Assembly (NCBI GenBank): GCA_002101235.1
Contig: LWTL01000123.1
Span: 119,235-183,234, forward strand
Reading direction: 5' to 3'
Source of the DNA: Cycloclasticus sp. symbiont of Bathymodiolus heckerae
Lineage (GTDB): Bacteria; Pseudomonadota; Gammaproteobacteria; Methylococcales; Cycloclasticaceae
Length of the DNA: 64,000 nucleotides
This document shows positions 1 through 9,446 of the stretch, in pieces. The notes below the pieces were generated by a model. That model was given only the letters and a program-made list of their open reading frames with translations, searched no databases and was not told the DNA's origin. Every line of letters starts with the position of its first letter. Positions within the stretch are counted from its first letter, which is position 1. A program made the position numbers and the translations under genes.

Positions 1-558
1 TTATTAATGCTGGATGAGATTCAAACAGGCATTGGCCGTACCGGTACTTTTTTAGCCAGTCAACAAAATAACATTAAAGCTGACGTTGTAACGCTTGCAA
101 AAGCATTGGGCAATGGTGTGCCCATTGGCGCGTGTTTGACGCATGGAAAGGCAACGGGGCTGCTCACTGCTGGCACTCACGGTTCTACGTTTGGCGGCAA
201 CCCGCTAGCTTGCGCTGCTGCGCTCACTGTTATTGATATTTTAGAACGCGATCAATTATCTAACAGGGCAACACAACTTGGCGAAAAAATGCGTGTTGCG
301 TTTGAACAAGCGCTGAAAAATTGTGGTCACGTTGTCGAAATTAGGCAAAAAGGCCTAATGATCGGCATTGAATTATCAACCCTATGCGTAGAACTCGTTA
401 GTAAAGCATTAGAGCAAAACCTCCTTATTAATGTAGCAGGAGGGAATACCGTTCGCCTATTACCACCACTAACAATAAGCGACGATGAGGCTGATAAAAT
501 CATCACCACTGTTAGCGACTTAATTATTGCTCATTCGCCTATTATTTCTGTACAGTAA
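1..558 (+). CDS. argD: Acetylornithine aminotransferase, C-terminal part (5' end outside window)
   Basis: Class-III PLP aminotransferase of arginine biosynthesis, converting N-acetylglutamate semialdehyde to N-acetylornithine (family knowledge). The reading frame is open from base 1, so the gene starts outside the window and about half of a ~390-residue enzyme is seen. Visible are [15 protein letters not shown] around the PLP-binding Asp, the Schiff-base lysine in [14 protein letters not shown], and the [13 protein letters not shown] motif. A succinyl-DAP aminotransferase role cannot be excluded by sequence. The stop lies 4 bases before argF, so the two are probably co-transcribed. Confidence 0.93.
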   Translation, partial: LLMLDEIQTGIGRTGTFLASQQNNIKADVVTLAKALGNGVPIGACLTHGKATGLLTAGTHGSTFGGNPLACAAALTVIDILERDQLSNRATQLGEKMRVAFEQALKNCGHVVEIRQKGLMIGIELSTLCVELVSKALEQNLLINVAGGNTVRLLPPLTISDDEADKIITTVSDLIIAHSPIISVQ

Positions 559-562
559 CCAC

Positions 563-1465
563 ATGAAACCACGTCATTTTATTACCCTCAACGATCTAAA
601 CGCCGACGAGCTGCGTTCAATCATTCAGCGTGCTATCGAATTAAAAAAAATGCGTGCTAATAATGAGGTTTACGAGCCACTTAAAAATAAAGTTCTAGCA
701 ATGATTTTTGAAAAGTCATCAACACGCACGCGTATTTCTTTTGAAGCAGGTATGGCACAATTTGGCGGCAGCGCATTATTTTTATCTCCCCGCGACACTC
801 AGCTAGGCCGCGGCGAACCTATCGAAGATTCTGCGCGCGTTATTTCACGTATGGTAGATGGCATTATGTTGCGCACCAACGATCACGAGACAGTGACAAC
901 CTTTGCTCAACATTCCAAGGTTCCCGTTATTAATGGCTTAACGGACCGCTTTCACCCTTGCCAATTACTGGCTGATTTACAAACTTGGTTTGAACAACGC
1001 GGCGATATTCAAGGCAAGCGCGTTTGCTGGATTGGTGATGGCAATAATATGTGCCAATCGTATATGAATGCCGCAAAGCTGCTCAATTTCACACTAACCA
1101 TTGCATGCCCTGCTGGGTATGAACCTGAGCAAGAATTACTAACTGCAACAGCGAGTCATGTTGAAGTATTTAACGACCCCAAACAAGCTGTTACAAATGC
1201 AGACCTTATCGTGACAGATGTTTGGGCTAGTATGGGCCAAGAAGATGAGCAAAAAGCTCGTGAAAAAGACTTTGCCAACTTCCAAGTTAACTCAACACTT
1301 ATGGCGCTTGCTAAACCTGACGCTTTATTTATGCACTGTTTGCCTGCACATCGTGGCGAAGAAGTAAGTGCATCAGTACTTGATGGTAAACAAAGCGTCA
1401 TATGGGACGAAGCCGAAAATCGCTTGCACGCCCAAAAAGCTCTTTTAGAATTTTTAATGAAATAA
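563..1465 (+). CDS. argF: Ornithine carbamoyltransferase
   Basis: Cytoplasmic enzyme making citrulline from ornithine and carbamoyl phosphate. It shows the carbamoyl-phosphate motif STRTR (residues 53-57), DRFHPCQ, the ornithine-binding WASMGQE segment and the catalytic [10 protein letters not shown] near residue 262. The frame is open upstream to 527, inside argD, but ATG 563 gives the family-typical N terminus [11 protein letters not shown] and a normal 300 residues. It lies 4 bases after argD. argE and argA follow further on, interrupted by two non-arginine genes. Confidence 0.96.
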   Translation: MKPRHFITLNDLNADELRSIIQRAIELKKMRANNEVYEPLKNKVLAMIFEKSSTRTRISFEAGMAQFGGSALFLSPRDTQLGRGEPIEDSARVISRMVDGIMLRTNDHETVTTFAQHSKVPVINGLTDRFHPCQLLADLQTWFEQRGDIQGKRVCWIGDGNNMCQSYMNAAKLLNFTLTIACPAGYEPEQELLTATASHVEVFNDPKQAVTNADLIVTDVWASMGQEDEQKAREKDFANFQVNSTLMALAKPDALFMHCLPAHRGEEVSASVLDGKQSVIWDEAENRLHAQKALLEFLMK

Positions 1466-1498
1466 CTCATTCAATCCAAACTGACGACAGGACCTCCA

Positions 1499-2164
1499 GT
1501 GAAGAAACTATTTTTAGCAATTACCCTACTAACCAGCACAGCTATTATGGCTGAATCGGCCTATGTCTCTGACGAACTTGAAATCATGGTTCGTTCTGGC
1601 AAAAGTGCCGGACACCGTATTATTGCAACACTGAAAAGTGGCAAAAAGATTAATGTGATTGAGCGTGATCGTGACTCTGGCTATTCACGCGTTAAATTAA
1701 GCGAAACTCGCGAAGGCTGGGTTCTTTCTCGCCTACTACGCAAAACACCGTCCGCAAAATCTCGTTTAGCGAAAGCAGAGGCCTCACTAGCATCACTTAA
1801 ATCAAAATTTAGCGCGTCTAGCAAACAGTTAACGGCATTAAGCGAACAAAAAGGAAGCCTGGACACTGAAACAAGCTCCTTAAAGAAATCAAATGTTTCT
1901 TTATCTCGTGAACTTGAGCAGCTAAAAGAAACATCCAGTAATGCCGTCCAAATTCTTGAAGAGCGCAATCAACTTCAACAACGCGTAGTCACTATTGAGC
2001 GCGAGCTGGAAAGCCTAAAACGAGAAAACGATACTCTCGTCAATAGCGATGCCCAAGACTGGTTTTTAGTAGGTGCCGGTGTTTTATTATTCGGTATTCT
2101 TCTTGGTTTCATCCTACCTAAATTAAGCTGGCGCAAGAAAACATCTTGGCAGTCATCCTTCTAA
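1499..2164 (+). CDS. SH3-domain membrane-anchored protein (TIGR04211-like)
   Basis: 221 residues with a GTG start and an AGGA-type ribosome site about 7 bases upstream. Layout: signal peptide (about 1-18), bacterial SH3b domain (about 20-75, ending in GWVLSRLL), a long charged coiled coil (about 85-165) and one C-terminal transmembrane helix (about 178-200) followed by a basic tail. This matches the conserved SH3-and-anchor family, of unknown function. It is probably an inner-membrane protein with a periplasmic coiled coil. Spacing suggests transcription with argF and ilvD; no arginine-related role is implied. Confidence 0.8.
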   Translation: MKKLFLAITLLTSTAIMAESAYVSDELEIMVRSGKSAGHRIIATLKSGKKINVIERDRDSGYSRVKLSETREGWVLSRLLRKTPSAKSRLAKAEASLASLKSKFSASSKQLTALSEQKGSLDTETSSLKKSNVSLSRELEQLKETSSNAVQILEERNQLQQRVVTIERELESLKRENDTLVNSDAQDWFLVGAGVLLFGILLGFILPKLSWRKKTSWQSSF

Positions 2165-2186
2165 AACTTATTAACACGAGCACAAC

Positions 2187-3881
2187 ATGTCAGACAAAAA
2201 GAACGATAGCAGAAAATTTTCCTCCTTAGTAGTTGATGGTATGGAGCGCGCACCAAGTCGCGCCATGCTGCACGCCGTTGGTTTTAAGAACGAAGATTTC
2301 AAAAAACCTCAAGTGGGCATTGCCTCCACGTGGGCTATGGTAACTCCGTGCAATATGCATATCAACGAACTGGCCGATGACACTGCAATAGGCGTTAATG
2401 CCGCTGGCGGCAAAGGTGTTATTTTCAACACCATTACCATTTCAGACGGCATTTCTATGGGCACTGAGGGCATGAAATATTCATTGACCTCACGTGAAGT
2501 GATCGCCGATTCTATCGAAACAGTTGTTGGCTGCCAGGGCTTTGATGGTGTTGTTGCCATTGGTGGTTGCGATAAGAACATGCCTGGTTGCATGATCGCT
2601 CTTGCACGACTAAATCGCCCGGCTATTTTTGTTTACGGTGGCACCATCCTTTCTGGCTGTCACAAACAACGCAAACTGGATATTATTTCTGTTTTTGAAG
2701 CTGTTGGCGCACGCGCAAACAACCAAATAGATGACGAAGAGTTATACGCTATTGAGTCCAAAGCCATCCCTGGTGCGGGCTCTTGTGGCGGCATGTATAC
2801 AGCCAACACCATGGCTTCTGCCATTGAAGCGATGGGAATGAGTTTGCCAAACAGCTCTGCTCAAGCTGCTATTTCTGCTGATAAAAAACAAGACTGTAAA
2901 GACGCTGGCGAAGCTGTTTTAAAGCTATTAGAACTCGACATAAAGCCTCGCGACATTATGACGCGTAAAGCGTTTGAAAATGCTATTACTGTTGTTATCG
3001 CCTTAGGCGGATCAACTAATGCCGTACTGCATTTACTTGCAATGGCACACAGCGCTGAGGTTGAATTAAAATTAACCGACTTTACAGAGATCGGCAAACG
3101 CGTCCCCATGGTCGCTGATTTAAAGCCAAGCGGTAAATACTCTATGGGCGAGTTGATCGATATTGGCGGCATTCAACCGTTAATGAAAATTTTATTAGAC
3201 GCTGGTTTATTACACGGCGAGTGCCTCACTGTGACAGGCAAAACACTAGCTGAAAATTTAGCGGATGTTGCACCATACCCAGATAACCAAGACGTTATTC
3301 GCTCACTTGATAACGCCATTAAAAAAGACAGCCATCTTGTTGTTTTACATGGCAACCTTGCAAGCGAAGGCGCAGTAGCAAAAATCACCGGCAAAGAAGG
3401 CTTAGGCTTTACTGGCACAGCCCGCGTATTTGATTCTGAAGAAGAATCAATGGCGAGCATTATTGCCGGCTCCATCAAAGAAGGCGATGTTCTGGTTATT
3501 CGTTACGAAGGCCCCAAAGGCGGCCCCGGCATGCGCGAAATGCTCGCACCTACCTCCGCTATTATGGGTCGCGGCTTAGGTGACAAAGTAGCCTTTATTA
3601 CAGACGGTCGATTCTCCGGTGGTACACACGGCTTTGTTGTTGGGCACATTACACCTGAGGCTTACCAAGGCGGCGCTATTGCCATTGTAGAAGATGGCGA
3701 CACCATTACTATTGATAGCGTAAAAAATGAACTTCGATTGCATCTAGACGACGACGTGATTAAACAGCGTCTTACAAGCTGGGTTCAGCCTGCACCGCGT
3801 TATACACGAGGTGTACTTGCAAAATACGCAAAGTTAGTAAGTTCCGCATCTGAAGGCGCAGTCACCGATAAGGGTGAATAA
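2187..3881 (+). CDS. ilvD: Dihydroxy-acid dehydratase
   Basis: Fe-S dehydratase giving 2-oxoisovalerate and 2-oxo-3-methylvalerate in valine, isoleucine and leucine synthesis. The 564 residues match the IlvD/Edd family. The three cysteines expected to hold the [2Fe-2S] cluster are visible: C55 (TPCNMH), C128 ([10 protein letters not shown]) and C200 ([14 protein letters not shown]). The C-terminal [15 protein letters not shown] motif is present. It is the only branched-chain gene seen here; the position between argF and argE looks like chance clustering rather than a shared pathway. Confidence 0.95.
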   Translation: MSDKKNDSRKFSSLVVDGMERAPSRAMLHAVGFKNEDFKKPQVGIASTWAMVTPCNMHINELADDTAIGVNAAGGKGVIFNTITISDGISMGTEGMKYSLTSREVIADSIETVVGCQGFDGVVAIGGCDKNMPGCMIALARLNRPAIFVYGGTILSGCHKQRKLDIISVFEAVGARANNQIDDEELYAIESKAIPGAGSCGGMYTANTMASAIEAMGMSLPNSSAQAAISADKKQDCKDAGEAVLKLLELDIKPRDIMTRKAFENAITVVIALGGSTNAVLHLLAMAHSAEVELKLTDFTEIGKRVPMVADLKPSGKYSMGELIDIGGIQPLMKILLDAGLLHGECLTVTGKTLAENLADVAPYPDNQDVIRSLDNAIKKDSHLVVLHGNLASEGAVAKITGKEGLGFTGTARVFDSEEESMASIIAGSIKEGDVLVIRYEGPKGGPGMREMLAPTSAIMGRGLGDKVAFITDGRFSGGTHGFVVGHITPEAYQGGAIAIVEDGDTITIDSVKNELRLHLDDDVIKQRLTSWVQPAPRYTRGVLAKYAKLVSSASEGAVTDKGE

Positions 3882-3893
3882 GCCTCCAAACCG

Positions 3894-5057
3894 TTGATCA
3901 ACCCTGTTAATACATTAGATATGATGCGTGCCTTAATCGGCACGCCATCGGTCAGCAGCACCAGTAATAGACACGACCAAAGCAACCTGCCCGTTATTCA
4001 TTTATTGGCAGACTGGCTTGAGAACTTAGGCTTCAGCGTTGACATTCATACCCTTGAAAACCAGCCCGGAAAAGCCAACCTTATTGCCACTATCGGCCCT
4101 CGTCATAAAGGTGCTGATGGACTTATTTTGTCAGGCCATACGGACACGGTTCCTTATGACGACAGTCACTGGTTGCAAGACCCGTTCAAGTTAACCGAAA
4201 AAGATAATAATTTTTACGGCTTAGGCAGTACCGACATGAAATCCTTTTTTGCACTCGCTATTAATACGGTTGCAAAATTCAAAGCATCGGATTTCAAACG
4301 CCCACTGACTATATTAGCAACAGCTGATGAAGAAAGCGCTATGAGCGGCGCACAAGCTCTACTTAAAGAACAATTACAACACGCCAAGTATGCCGTTATT
4401 GGCGAGCCCACGGCCCTCACTCCTATTCGCATGCACAAAGGCGTGATGATGGAGTCACTCATTGTGACAGGGCATGCAGGGCATTCAAGCAATCCCCACT
4501 TGGGTGCTAGTGCAACGGAAGGAATGCACCGTGTAATCAATGAGCTATTGTTGTGGCGAAATGAACTGCAGACGAAATATCAAAACCCTGTTTTTGATGT
4601 CTCCTCACCCACTATGAACATCGGATCAATTCATGGTGGCGACAATCCAAACCGCATTTGCTCACATTGCGAAACCCAAATAGATATTCGACCGCTGCCC
4701 GGTATGGACATCAATTCTATACGCGCAGACCTACAAAATCGTTTAGAACAAATACTCCCGGAAGAAAGCAAATTAAAACTAGCTTACCGCCCTATATTTT
4801 GTGGCGTACCACCGTTTGAAACACCCGCTGATGCAAAGCTCACCCGATTAATCGAAAGCATTACGGGTAAAGCGGCTGAGTCCGTTGCTTTTGGTACAGA
4901 AGCACCCTATTTGAGTAAGCTGGGCATAGAAACCATTGTGATAGGCCCTGGTAATATTGACCAAGCACATCAACCCAACGAATTTATTCCCGGCAATCAA
5001 ATAACGCCTTATTGCAATTTTTTGCAAAATCTAATACGAAAAATATGCATTAACTAG
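3894..5057 (+). CDS. argE: Acetylornithine deacetylase
   Basis: M20-family zinc peptidase hydrolysing N-acetylornithine to ornithine in the linear arginine pathway. Zinc ligands are recognisable: LSGHTDTVP (H82, D84), GLGSTDMKSF, the catalytic pair in ADEESAMSGA, and the late His in AHQPNEF. Length 387 is normal. The start is uncertain: TTG 3894 keeps the full N terminus, while in-frame ATGs at 3921 and 3924 remove only 9-10 residues. No strong ribosome site marks any of them. Its presence shows ornithine is made by deacetylation. Confidence 0.9.
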   Translation: MINPVNTLDMMRALIGTPSVSSTSNRHDQSNLPVIHLLADWLENLGFSVDIHTLENQPGKANLIATIGPRHKGADGLILSGHTDTVPYDDSHWLQDPFKLTEKDNNFYGLGSTDMKSFFALAINTVAKFKASDFKRPLTILATADEESAMSGAQALLKEQLQHAKYAVIGEPTALTPIRMHKGVMMESLIVTGHAGHSSNPHLGASATEGMHRVINELLLWRNELQTKYQNPVFDVSSPTMNIGSIHGGDNPNRICSHCETQIDIRPLPGMDINSIRADLQNRLEQILPEESKLKLAYRPIFCGVPPFETPADAKLTRLIESITGKAAESVAFGTEAPYLSKLGIETIVIGPGNIDQAHQPNEFIPGNQITPYCNFLQNLIRKICIN

Positions 5058-5084
5058 ATACAAACGCAATCAAAGCGACCAGTT

Positions 5085-5113
5085 TTTGCGTTTTATGCAA
5101 ATAAAGCTATAAT
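5085..5113 (+). promoter_or_regulatory. Predicted sigma-70 promoter of argA
   Basis: A perfect TATAAT at 5108-5113 has TTTGCG (5085-5090) 17 bases upstream as a weak -35. The predicted start point, about 7 bases after the -10, falls on or next to the argA ATG at 5120, so the mRNA would have essentially no leader. ATGCA motifs recur at 5045, 5095 and 5116 around the promoter and could be operator half-sites. Promoter call from sequence; operator role is speculation. Confidence 0.55.
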
Positions 5114-5119
5114 TAATGC

Positions 5120-6673
5120 ATGTTAAACGATGCAAACTTCATTATTCAGCAATTTGGCGGCGTAAAAGCCCTCGCAAGCGCTATTGGTAAAGACCCCGCA
5201 ACCATCTACCGCTGGACATACCCTAAACACAAAGGCGGAACAGGCGGTCACATCCCGCCCTCTGCATTGCGCAAAGTAAATGAAGCCGCGGTATTGCTTA
5301 ACATTGAGATCACCCTTAACGAACAAGGACAAGCGCCCTCAATAACGCAAAACTCTGCATTACACCCTCACCAGTTTATTAATTGGTTTCGCAGCACAGC
5401 CCCCTATATTCATGCGCATCGCGGAAAAACGTTTGTTATTAATTTCAGTGGCGATGCTGTTGATGACCCTCTGTTCTCTACTCTTATTGAAGATTTCGCC
5501 TTACTAAACAGCCTCGGCATTCGCTTAATTCTCGTACATGGCATGCGCCCACAGCTCGAAAAAAAATTAATCGCTAGTCGCCACGCTAGCCAAGTTGTTC
5601 AGCACTTACGCATTACCGACAAACACACGCTCGAATTAGCAAAAGAAGCCTCCGGTACTGTCCGAATTAATATTGAAGCGAGGCTTTCAACTAGCTTGGC
5701 TAACACGCCTATGGCCGATTCTGATATTCGCGTCACATCAGGAAATTTCATTGTTGCGAAACCGCTCGGCGTTATAAACGGTGTTGATCATCAGTTTACT
5801 GGCGAAGTCCGTCGTGTTGATACCAGCTCTATCTCAAAAAATTTAGATGCAGGCCATATCGTTTTAGTCTCACCGATTGGGTTCTCACCCACTGGCGATG
5901 TTTTCAATTTACGCAGTGAAGAAGTTGCCACGGCAATTGCTACCGCAATAAAAGCCGACAAGCTCATTCTAATGACCGAGAAAACAGAGCTTTTAACCAC
6001 TGAAAACACTTTAATACGTCAACTCACGACGCAACAAGCGCAAAGCCTTCTTGAAGAAAAAAACAACCAAGACGATACCTGCCTGCATTTACAAGAAGCC
6101 ATTAGAGCTAGCACACTGGGCGTAAAACGTATTCACCTCATTAGCCGTAAAATAAACGGCGGCTTACAACTGGAGCTGTTTACGCGACAAGGGTCTGGGA
6201 CGCTCATCAGCATACAACCATTTGAAGATGCGCGCCTTGCTACCGTTGATGATATTCAGGGCATTATTGAACTCATTAGACCTCTGGAATCGCGTGGTTT
6301 ACTCGCTTATCGCACATCAGAAGCTATTGAAATGGATATTGATAAATTTCATATTATTGAACAAGATGGCCTCATAACAACCTGCGCGGCACTCTACGAA
6401 TACCCTCAAGAAAAAATGGGAGAGCTTGCTTGCGTGGCGGTTCACCCTAGTTACCGAACCGGCGAACGTGGAGATTATTTATTAAGCTTAATCGAAAACA
6501 AAGCCCGCTCAAAAGGTCTCGATACGCTCTTTGTACTCACTACTCAAAGTAGCCACTGGTTTGCCGAAAAGGGGTTCAATCCCGCTACAATTAATGAGCT
6601 TCCCCAAGAGAAACAGTGTAATTACAATCAAACGCGGCGATCAAACATCCTCATTAAGCGCTTAAACAAATAA
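5120..6673 (+). CDS. argA: HTH domain - N-acetylglutamate synthase fusion
   Basis: 517 residues. Residues about 83-517 match classical ArgA, first enzyme of arginine synthesis: an amino-acid-kinase-like domain (HRGKTFVINFSGD, SGNFIVAKPLGV) and a C-terminal GNAT domain (ACVAVHPSYR, FVLTTQSSHWFAEKGF). Residues 1-70 are extra and resemble a YdaS/Cro-like HTH of the carph-isopro type: QQFGGVKALASAIGKDPATI then RWTYPKHKGGTGGHIPP. The next methionine is residue 142 and there is no in-frame GTG before it, so the HTH appears to be part of the enzyme; only a TTG at codon 59 could start an ArgA-only form. Self-regulation is an inference. Confidence 0.88.
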   Translation: MLNDANFIIQQFGGVKALASAIGKDPATIYRWTYPKHKGGTGGHIPPSALRKVNEAAVLLNIEITLNEQGQAPSITQNSALHPHQFINWFRSTAPYIHAHRGKTFVINFSGDAVDDPLFSTLIEDFALLNSLGIRLILVHGMRPQLEKKLIASRHASQVVQHLRITDKHTLELAKEASGTVRINIEARLSTSLANTPMADSDIRVTSGNFIVAKPLGVINGVDHQFTGEVRRVDTSSISKNLDAGHIVLVSPIGFSPTGDVFNLRSEEVATAIATAIKADKLILMTEKTELLTTENTLIRQLTTQQAQSLLEEKNNQDDTCLHLQEAIRASTLGVKRIHLISRKINGGLQLELFTRQGSGTLISIQPFEDARLATVDDIQGIIELIRPLESRGLLAYRTSEAIEMDIDKFHIIEQDGLITTCAALYEYPQEKMGELACVAVHPSYRTGERGDYLLSLIENKARSKGLDTLFVLTTQSSHWFAEKGFNPATINELPQEKQCNYNQTRRSNILIKRLNK

Positions 6674-6762
6674 AACACCTCTTAGGTCACAGCAAATTTG
6701 CACACAGCGTCTATACTTAAACGAAAAACAATCAACGCATGAAAGGATTTAGAACTTAAACA

Positions 6763-7584
6763 ATGAACGCTTTCTCTCCCGACTCAAGCAGCGACTCAGA
6801 TATTAAAATTTTGCAAATATCTGACATGCATTTGTTTGCCTCATCAGAAGAGCAATTAGTGGGTGTAAATACCGAGCAGAGTTTTTTATCTGTTTTAGAA
6901 CTTGCACAACAAGAAAGCTGGCCACCTGATCTTATTTTCCTAACAGGTGACCTAAGCCAGGATGCATCCGAAGAGTCGTACTCGCGTCTAATCAAACATT
7001 TAACAGCGCTCAATATCCCCTGTTATGTCTTGCCGGGAAACCATGATATTCCCGACACAATAACTGATATTTTCAGCCAGCAGCCTGTTACATACCAGCC
7101 TTTTTTACATCATGGAAATTGGTTATTCGCATTTCTTGACTCAGAAACACCTAATGAGGAAGGCGGCACATTAGACGAGGCCGCAATTAAAGAGCTTCAG
7201 CTCGAAGTGGACTCCAACTCTAACAAACACATTCTTATTTGTCTGCACCATCAGCTGAAACCCGTCGGCAGCAGATGGTTAGACACCATGGCAGTAGCCA
7301 ACCCAAGTTCACTTATTAACATTATCAAAAACTCACCGAATGTTCGCGGGGTTATTCACGGACACGTACATCAGACATATGAAAGTGATATCGCAGGCGT
7401 TCCTATTTACGCCGTGCCCTCCACCTGCTTTCAATTTAAGCCATTGTGCAATGATTTTGCTGTAGATAATATTGCACCAGGCTATCGCTGGTTGCGATTA
7501 CAGGCTAATGGAAATATACAAACTGATGTTGTTCGATTAGATAAAGCACCAGAAAATTTAGACCAAAATTCAGCTGGCTACTAA
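6763..7584 (+). CDS. cpdA: 3',5'-cyclic-AMP phosphodiesterase (metallophosphoesterase)
   Basis: Calcineurin-like phosphoesterase of the CpdA/Icc family, expected to hydrolyse cAMP. All metal-binding blocks are visible: ISDMHL (D21, H23), TGDLSQD, LPGNHDIPD, LHHQLKPVG and IHGHVHQ. Length 273 is typical. It converges with rppH, the stops being almost adjacent, and no terminator is visible between them. The match to CpdA is good, but a general nucleotide phosphodiesterase cannot be ruled out by motif alone. Confidence 0.87.
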   Translation: MNAFSPDSSSDSDIKILQISDMHLFASSEEQLVGVNTEQSFLSVLELAQQESWPPDLIFLTGDLSQDASEESYSRLIKHLTALNIPCYVLPGNHDIPDTITDIFSQQPVTYQPFLHHGNWLFAFLDSETPNEEGGTLDEAAIKELQLEVDSNSNKHILICLHHQLKPVGSRWLDTMAVANPSSLINIIKNSPNVRGVIHGHVHQTYESDIAGVPIYAVPSTCFQFKPLCNDFAVDNIAPGYRWLRLQANGNIQTDVVRLDKAPENLDQNSAGY

Positions 7585-7585
7585 A

Positions 7586-8086
7586 TTACTTTCTGTAAAT
7601 ATTTGGCGTAATGCCTGGAAAAAGGCTTGACCACATTTCCGTTAGCGCACTTAAATACACATTCCGCTTAAAGTGCACAACATCAAACGCCGGCTCCCAA
7701 TAATCAGCCCAGCGCCAACTATCAAATTCTGGCGTTTCAGTCGTATCAAACGAAATATTGCTTTCATCGCCGACTAGTCTCAACATAAACCAAATCTGCT
7801 TTTGCCCTTTGCATGCAGGAAAGCTGTCTTTCCGTACAAACCGTTTTGGCAGATCGTAATAGACCCACTCACGCGTTTGACATAACACTTCGACGTGCTC
7901 AGGCTTCAAACCAATTTCTTCATGAAGCTCACGATACATCGCCTCTTCATGCGTTTCGCCCTCGTCCATACCACCTTGAGGAAACTGCCAACCACTTTGA
8001 TTCGCACGCCTCGCCCAAAATAGTTTGTTTTGCCCGTTACTTAAAATGATGCCGACATTACGCCGGTATCCATCATCATCAATCAT
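7586..8086 (-). CDS. rppH: RNA pyrophosphohydrolase
   Basis: Nudix hydrolase that removes pyrophosphate from mRNA 5' ends and triggers RNase E decay. The 166-residue protein has the canonical start MIDDDGYRRNVGIIL, the WQFPQGG segment and a complete Nudix box with REL and EE residues (GGMDEGETHEEAMYRELHEE). The gene is divergent from the HAD phosphatase gene, a neighbour seen in related bacteria. Confidence 0.95.
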   Translation of the reverse strand: MIDDDGYRRNVGIILSNGQNKLFWARRANQSGWQFPQGGMDEGETHEEAMYRELHEEIGLKPEHVEVLCQTREWVYYDLPKRFVRKDSFPACKGQKQIWFMLRLVGDESNISFDTTETPEFDSWRWADYWEPAFDVVHFKRNVYLSALTEMWSSLFPGITPNIYRK

Positions 8087-8177
8087 TATCTTATTTAAAA
8101 CTTAAGTTCATTGCTTATCATTATAGACACGTTTTAGAAGTGAACAGGCGCCAAAAACAAAATGATTGGGAATTCCT

Positions 8178-8191
8178 TTGATTTATGTCAA
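8178..8191. promoter_or_regulatory. FNR/Anr-like box between rppH and the HAD phosphatase gene
   Basis: TTGATTTATGTCAA matches the FNR/Anr consensus TTGAT-N4-ATCAA at 9 of 10 fixed positions. It lies in the divergent intergenic region and overlaps an upstream ATG (8185) of the HAD gene, which favours the downstream start at 8221. Its centre does not sit at -41.5 from an obvious promoter on either strand, so any role, activating or repressing, is unproven. Confidence 0.35.
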
Positions 8192-8220
8192 AATTATTCT
8201 TTTTACTGCAGTGCACATCA

Positions 8221-8874
8221 ATGAGCTTAGCCATTTTCGATTTAGACAACACTCTTATCAGCGATGATAGCGACCACCTTTGGGGGCAATTCCTCGTTGA
8301 ACAAAAACTGGTTGATAGCGGCAGCTACGCTAAAGCCAATACACAGTTCTACAATGATTATTGCCAAGGAAAGCTAGACATCCATGAATACCTAGTTTTT
8401 GCATTATCATTTTTAGCTGAACATCCATTGAAAGAGCTGCACCAATGGCGAGAGCAATTTGTTGACGAAAAGATACGTCCGCTCGTTTTGCCTGCTGCAC
8501 AAGAGCTAGTTGATAAGCACCGTGAAAAAGGCGATAAGTTGTTAGTCATTACAGCAACTAATCGTTTTGTAACTGAACCCATCGTACAACTCTTCGGCAT
8601 TCACACGATGCTAGCAACAGAACCTGAGCTAATTGATGGTCGCTATACTGGCCAATATGTTGGAGAACCTTGCTATCAAAGCGGAAAGGTTTCGCGCTTA
8701 GCTGATTGGCTAAAAGACACACACGTTGGCCTCAATGACAGCACTTTCTATAGCGATTCTCATAACGACATTCCTTTGCTAGAAAAAGTAACTCACCCCG
8801 TTGCTGTTGACCCTGATGAGAAGCTCAGACAGCATGCTGCCGACAACTTCTGGCCCATTATTAGTCTGCGTTAA
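8221..8874 (+). CDS. HAD-IB family phosphatase
   Basis: 217-residue HAD hydrolase of the SerB/IB subfamily. Motif I is FDLDNTL (D7, D9), motif II the Thr in VITATNRF, and motif IV the variant YSDSHNDIPLL. The alpha-helical cap is typical of small-molecule phosphatases; phosphoserine and histidinol-phosphate phosphatases are in this group but the substrate cannot be read here. ATG 8221 is preferred over ATG 8185 because homologues start MSLAIFDLDNTL. The stop lies 2 bases before tag. Confidence 0.82.
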   Translation: MSLAIFDLDNTLISDDSDHLWGQFLVEQKLVDSGSYAKANTQFYNDYCQGKLDIHEYLVFALSFLAEHPLKELHQWREQFVDEKIRPLVLPAAQELVDKHREKGDKLLVITATNRFVTEPIVQLFGIHTMLATEPELIDGRYTGQYVGEPCYQSGKVSRLADWLKDTHVGLNDSTFYSDSHNDIPLLEKVTHPVAVDPDEKLRQHAADNFWPIISLR

Positions 8875-8876
8875 TT

Positions 8877-9443
8877 ATGACTGAACCAACGCGTTGCGCA
8901 TGGGCAAAAAAGCCTCTTGATATTATCTATCATGACACTGAATGGGGCGTTCCGCTCAAAGATGAGCATAAGCTTTTCGAGTTCCTTATTTTAGAAGGCG
9001 TACAAGCTGGGCTAAGTTGGTCGACTGTTTTACAGCGCCGAGATAACTATCGTCGCCTGTATGATAACTTCGACCCGCATCTTGTCGCCAATTACACACC
9101 ATCAAAGATAGAGGCATTATTGGCTAACCCAAAGCTGATACGCAATAAATTAAAAATAAATGCTAGCGTAAAAAATGCAAACGCATTTCTTCAAGTACAA
9201 GAAGAGTTCAGTAGCTTTTCTAATTACCTCTGGAGCTTTGTTAACAACAATCCCGTTGTTAATCACTGGAAAACTCACGAAGAAGTGCCCAATGAAACTG
9301 ACACGTCTGTTCGTCTCAGTCGCGATCTAAAAAAACGCGGGTTTAGTTTTGTCGGGCCCACAATTTGTTACGCCTTAATGCAAGCGACTGGCCTTGTTAA
9401 CGACCACTTAACGACGTGCTTTAGACACGCAGAATTAAAATAG
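8877..9443 (+). CDS. tag: DNA-3-methyladenine glycosylase I
   Basis: Base-excision enzyme removing 3-methyladenine from alkylated DNA. The whole 188-residue protein aligns with E. coli Tag by eye: RCAW, YHDTEWGVP, EGVQAGLSWSTVL, LWSFVNNNPVV, KKRGFSFVGPTICYALMQA and NDHL. The Tag zinc snap is preserved (Cys in RCAW, His in YHD, His in NDH, Cys in TTC). It is packed tightly between the phosphatase gene and cysG in one probable operon. Confidence 0.94.
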   Translation: MTEPTRCAWAKKPLDIIYHDTEWGVPLKDEHKLFEFLILEGVQAGLSWSTVLQRRDNYRRLYDNFDPHLVANYTPSKIEALLANPKLIRNKLKINASVKNANAFLQVQEEFSSFSNYLWSFVNNNPVVNHWKTHEEVPNETDTSVRLSRDLKKRGFSFVGPTICYALMQATGLVNDHLTTCFRHAELK

Positions 9444-9446
9444 ATT

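Noticed and set aside
5120..5350. A separate small HTH gene followed by an independent argA
   Set aside because: One uninterrupted frame, with no in-frame stop, ATG or GTG at the junction; only a TTG without ribosome site is available.
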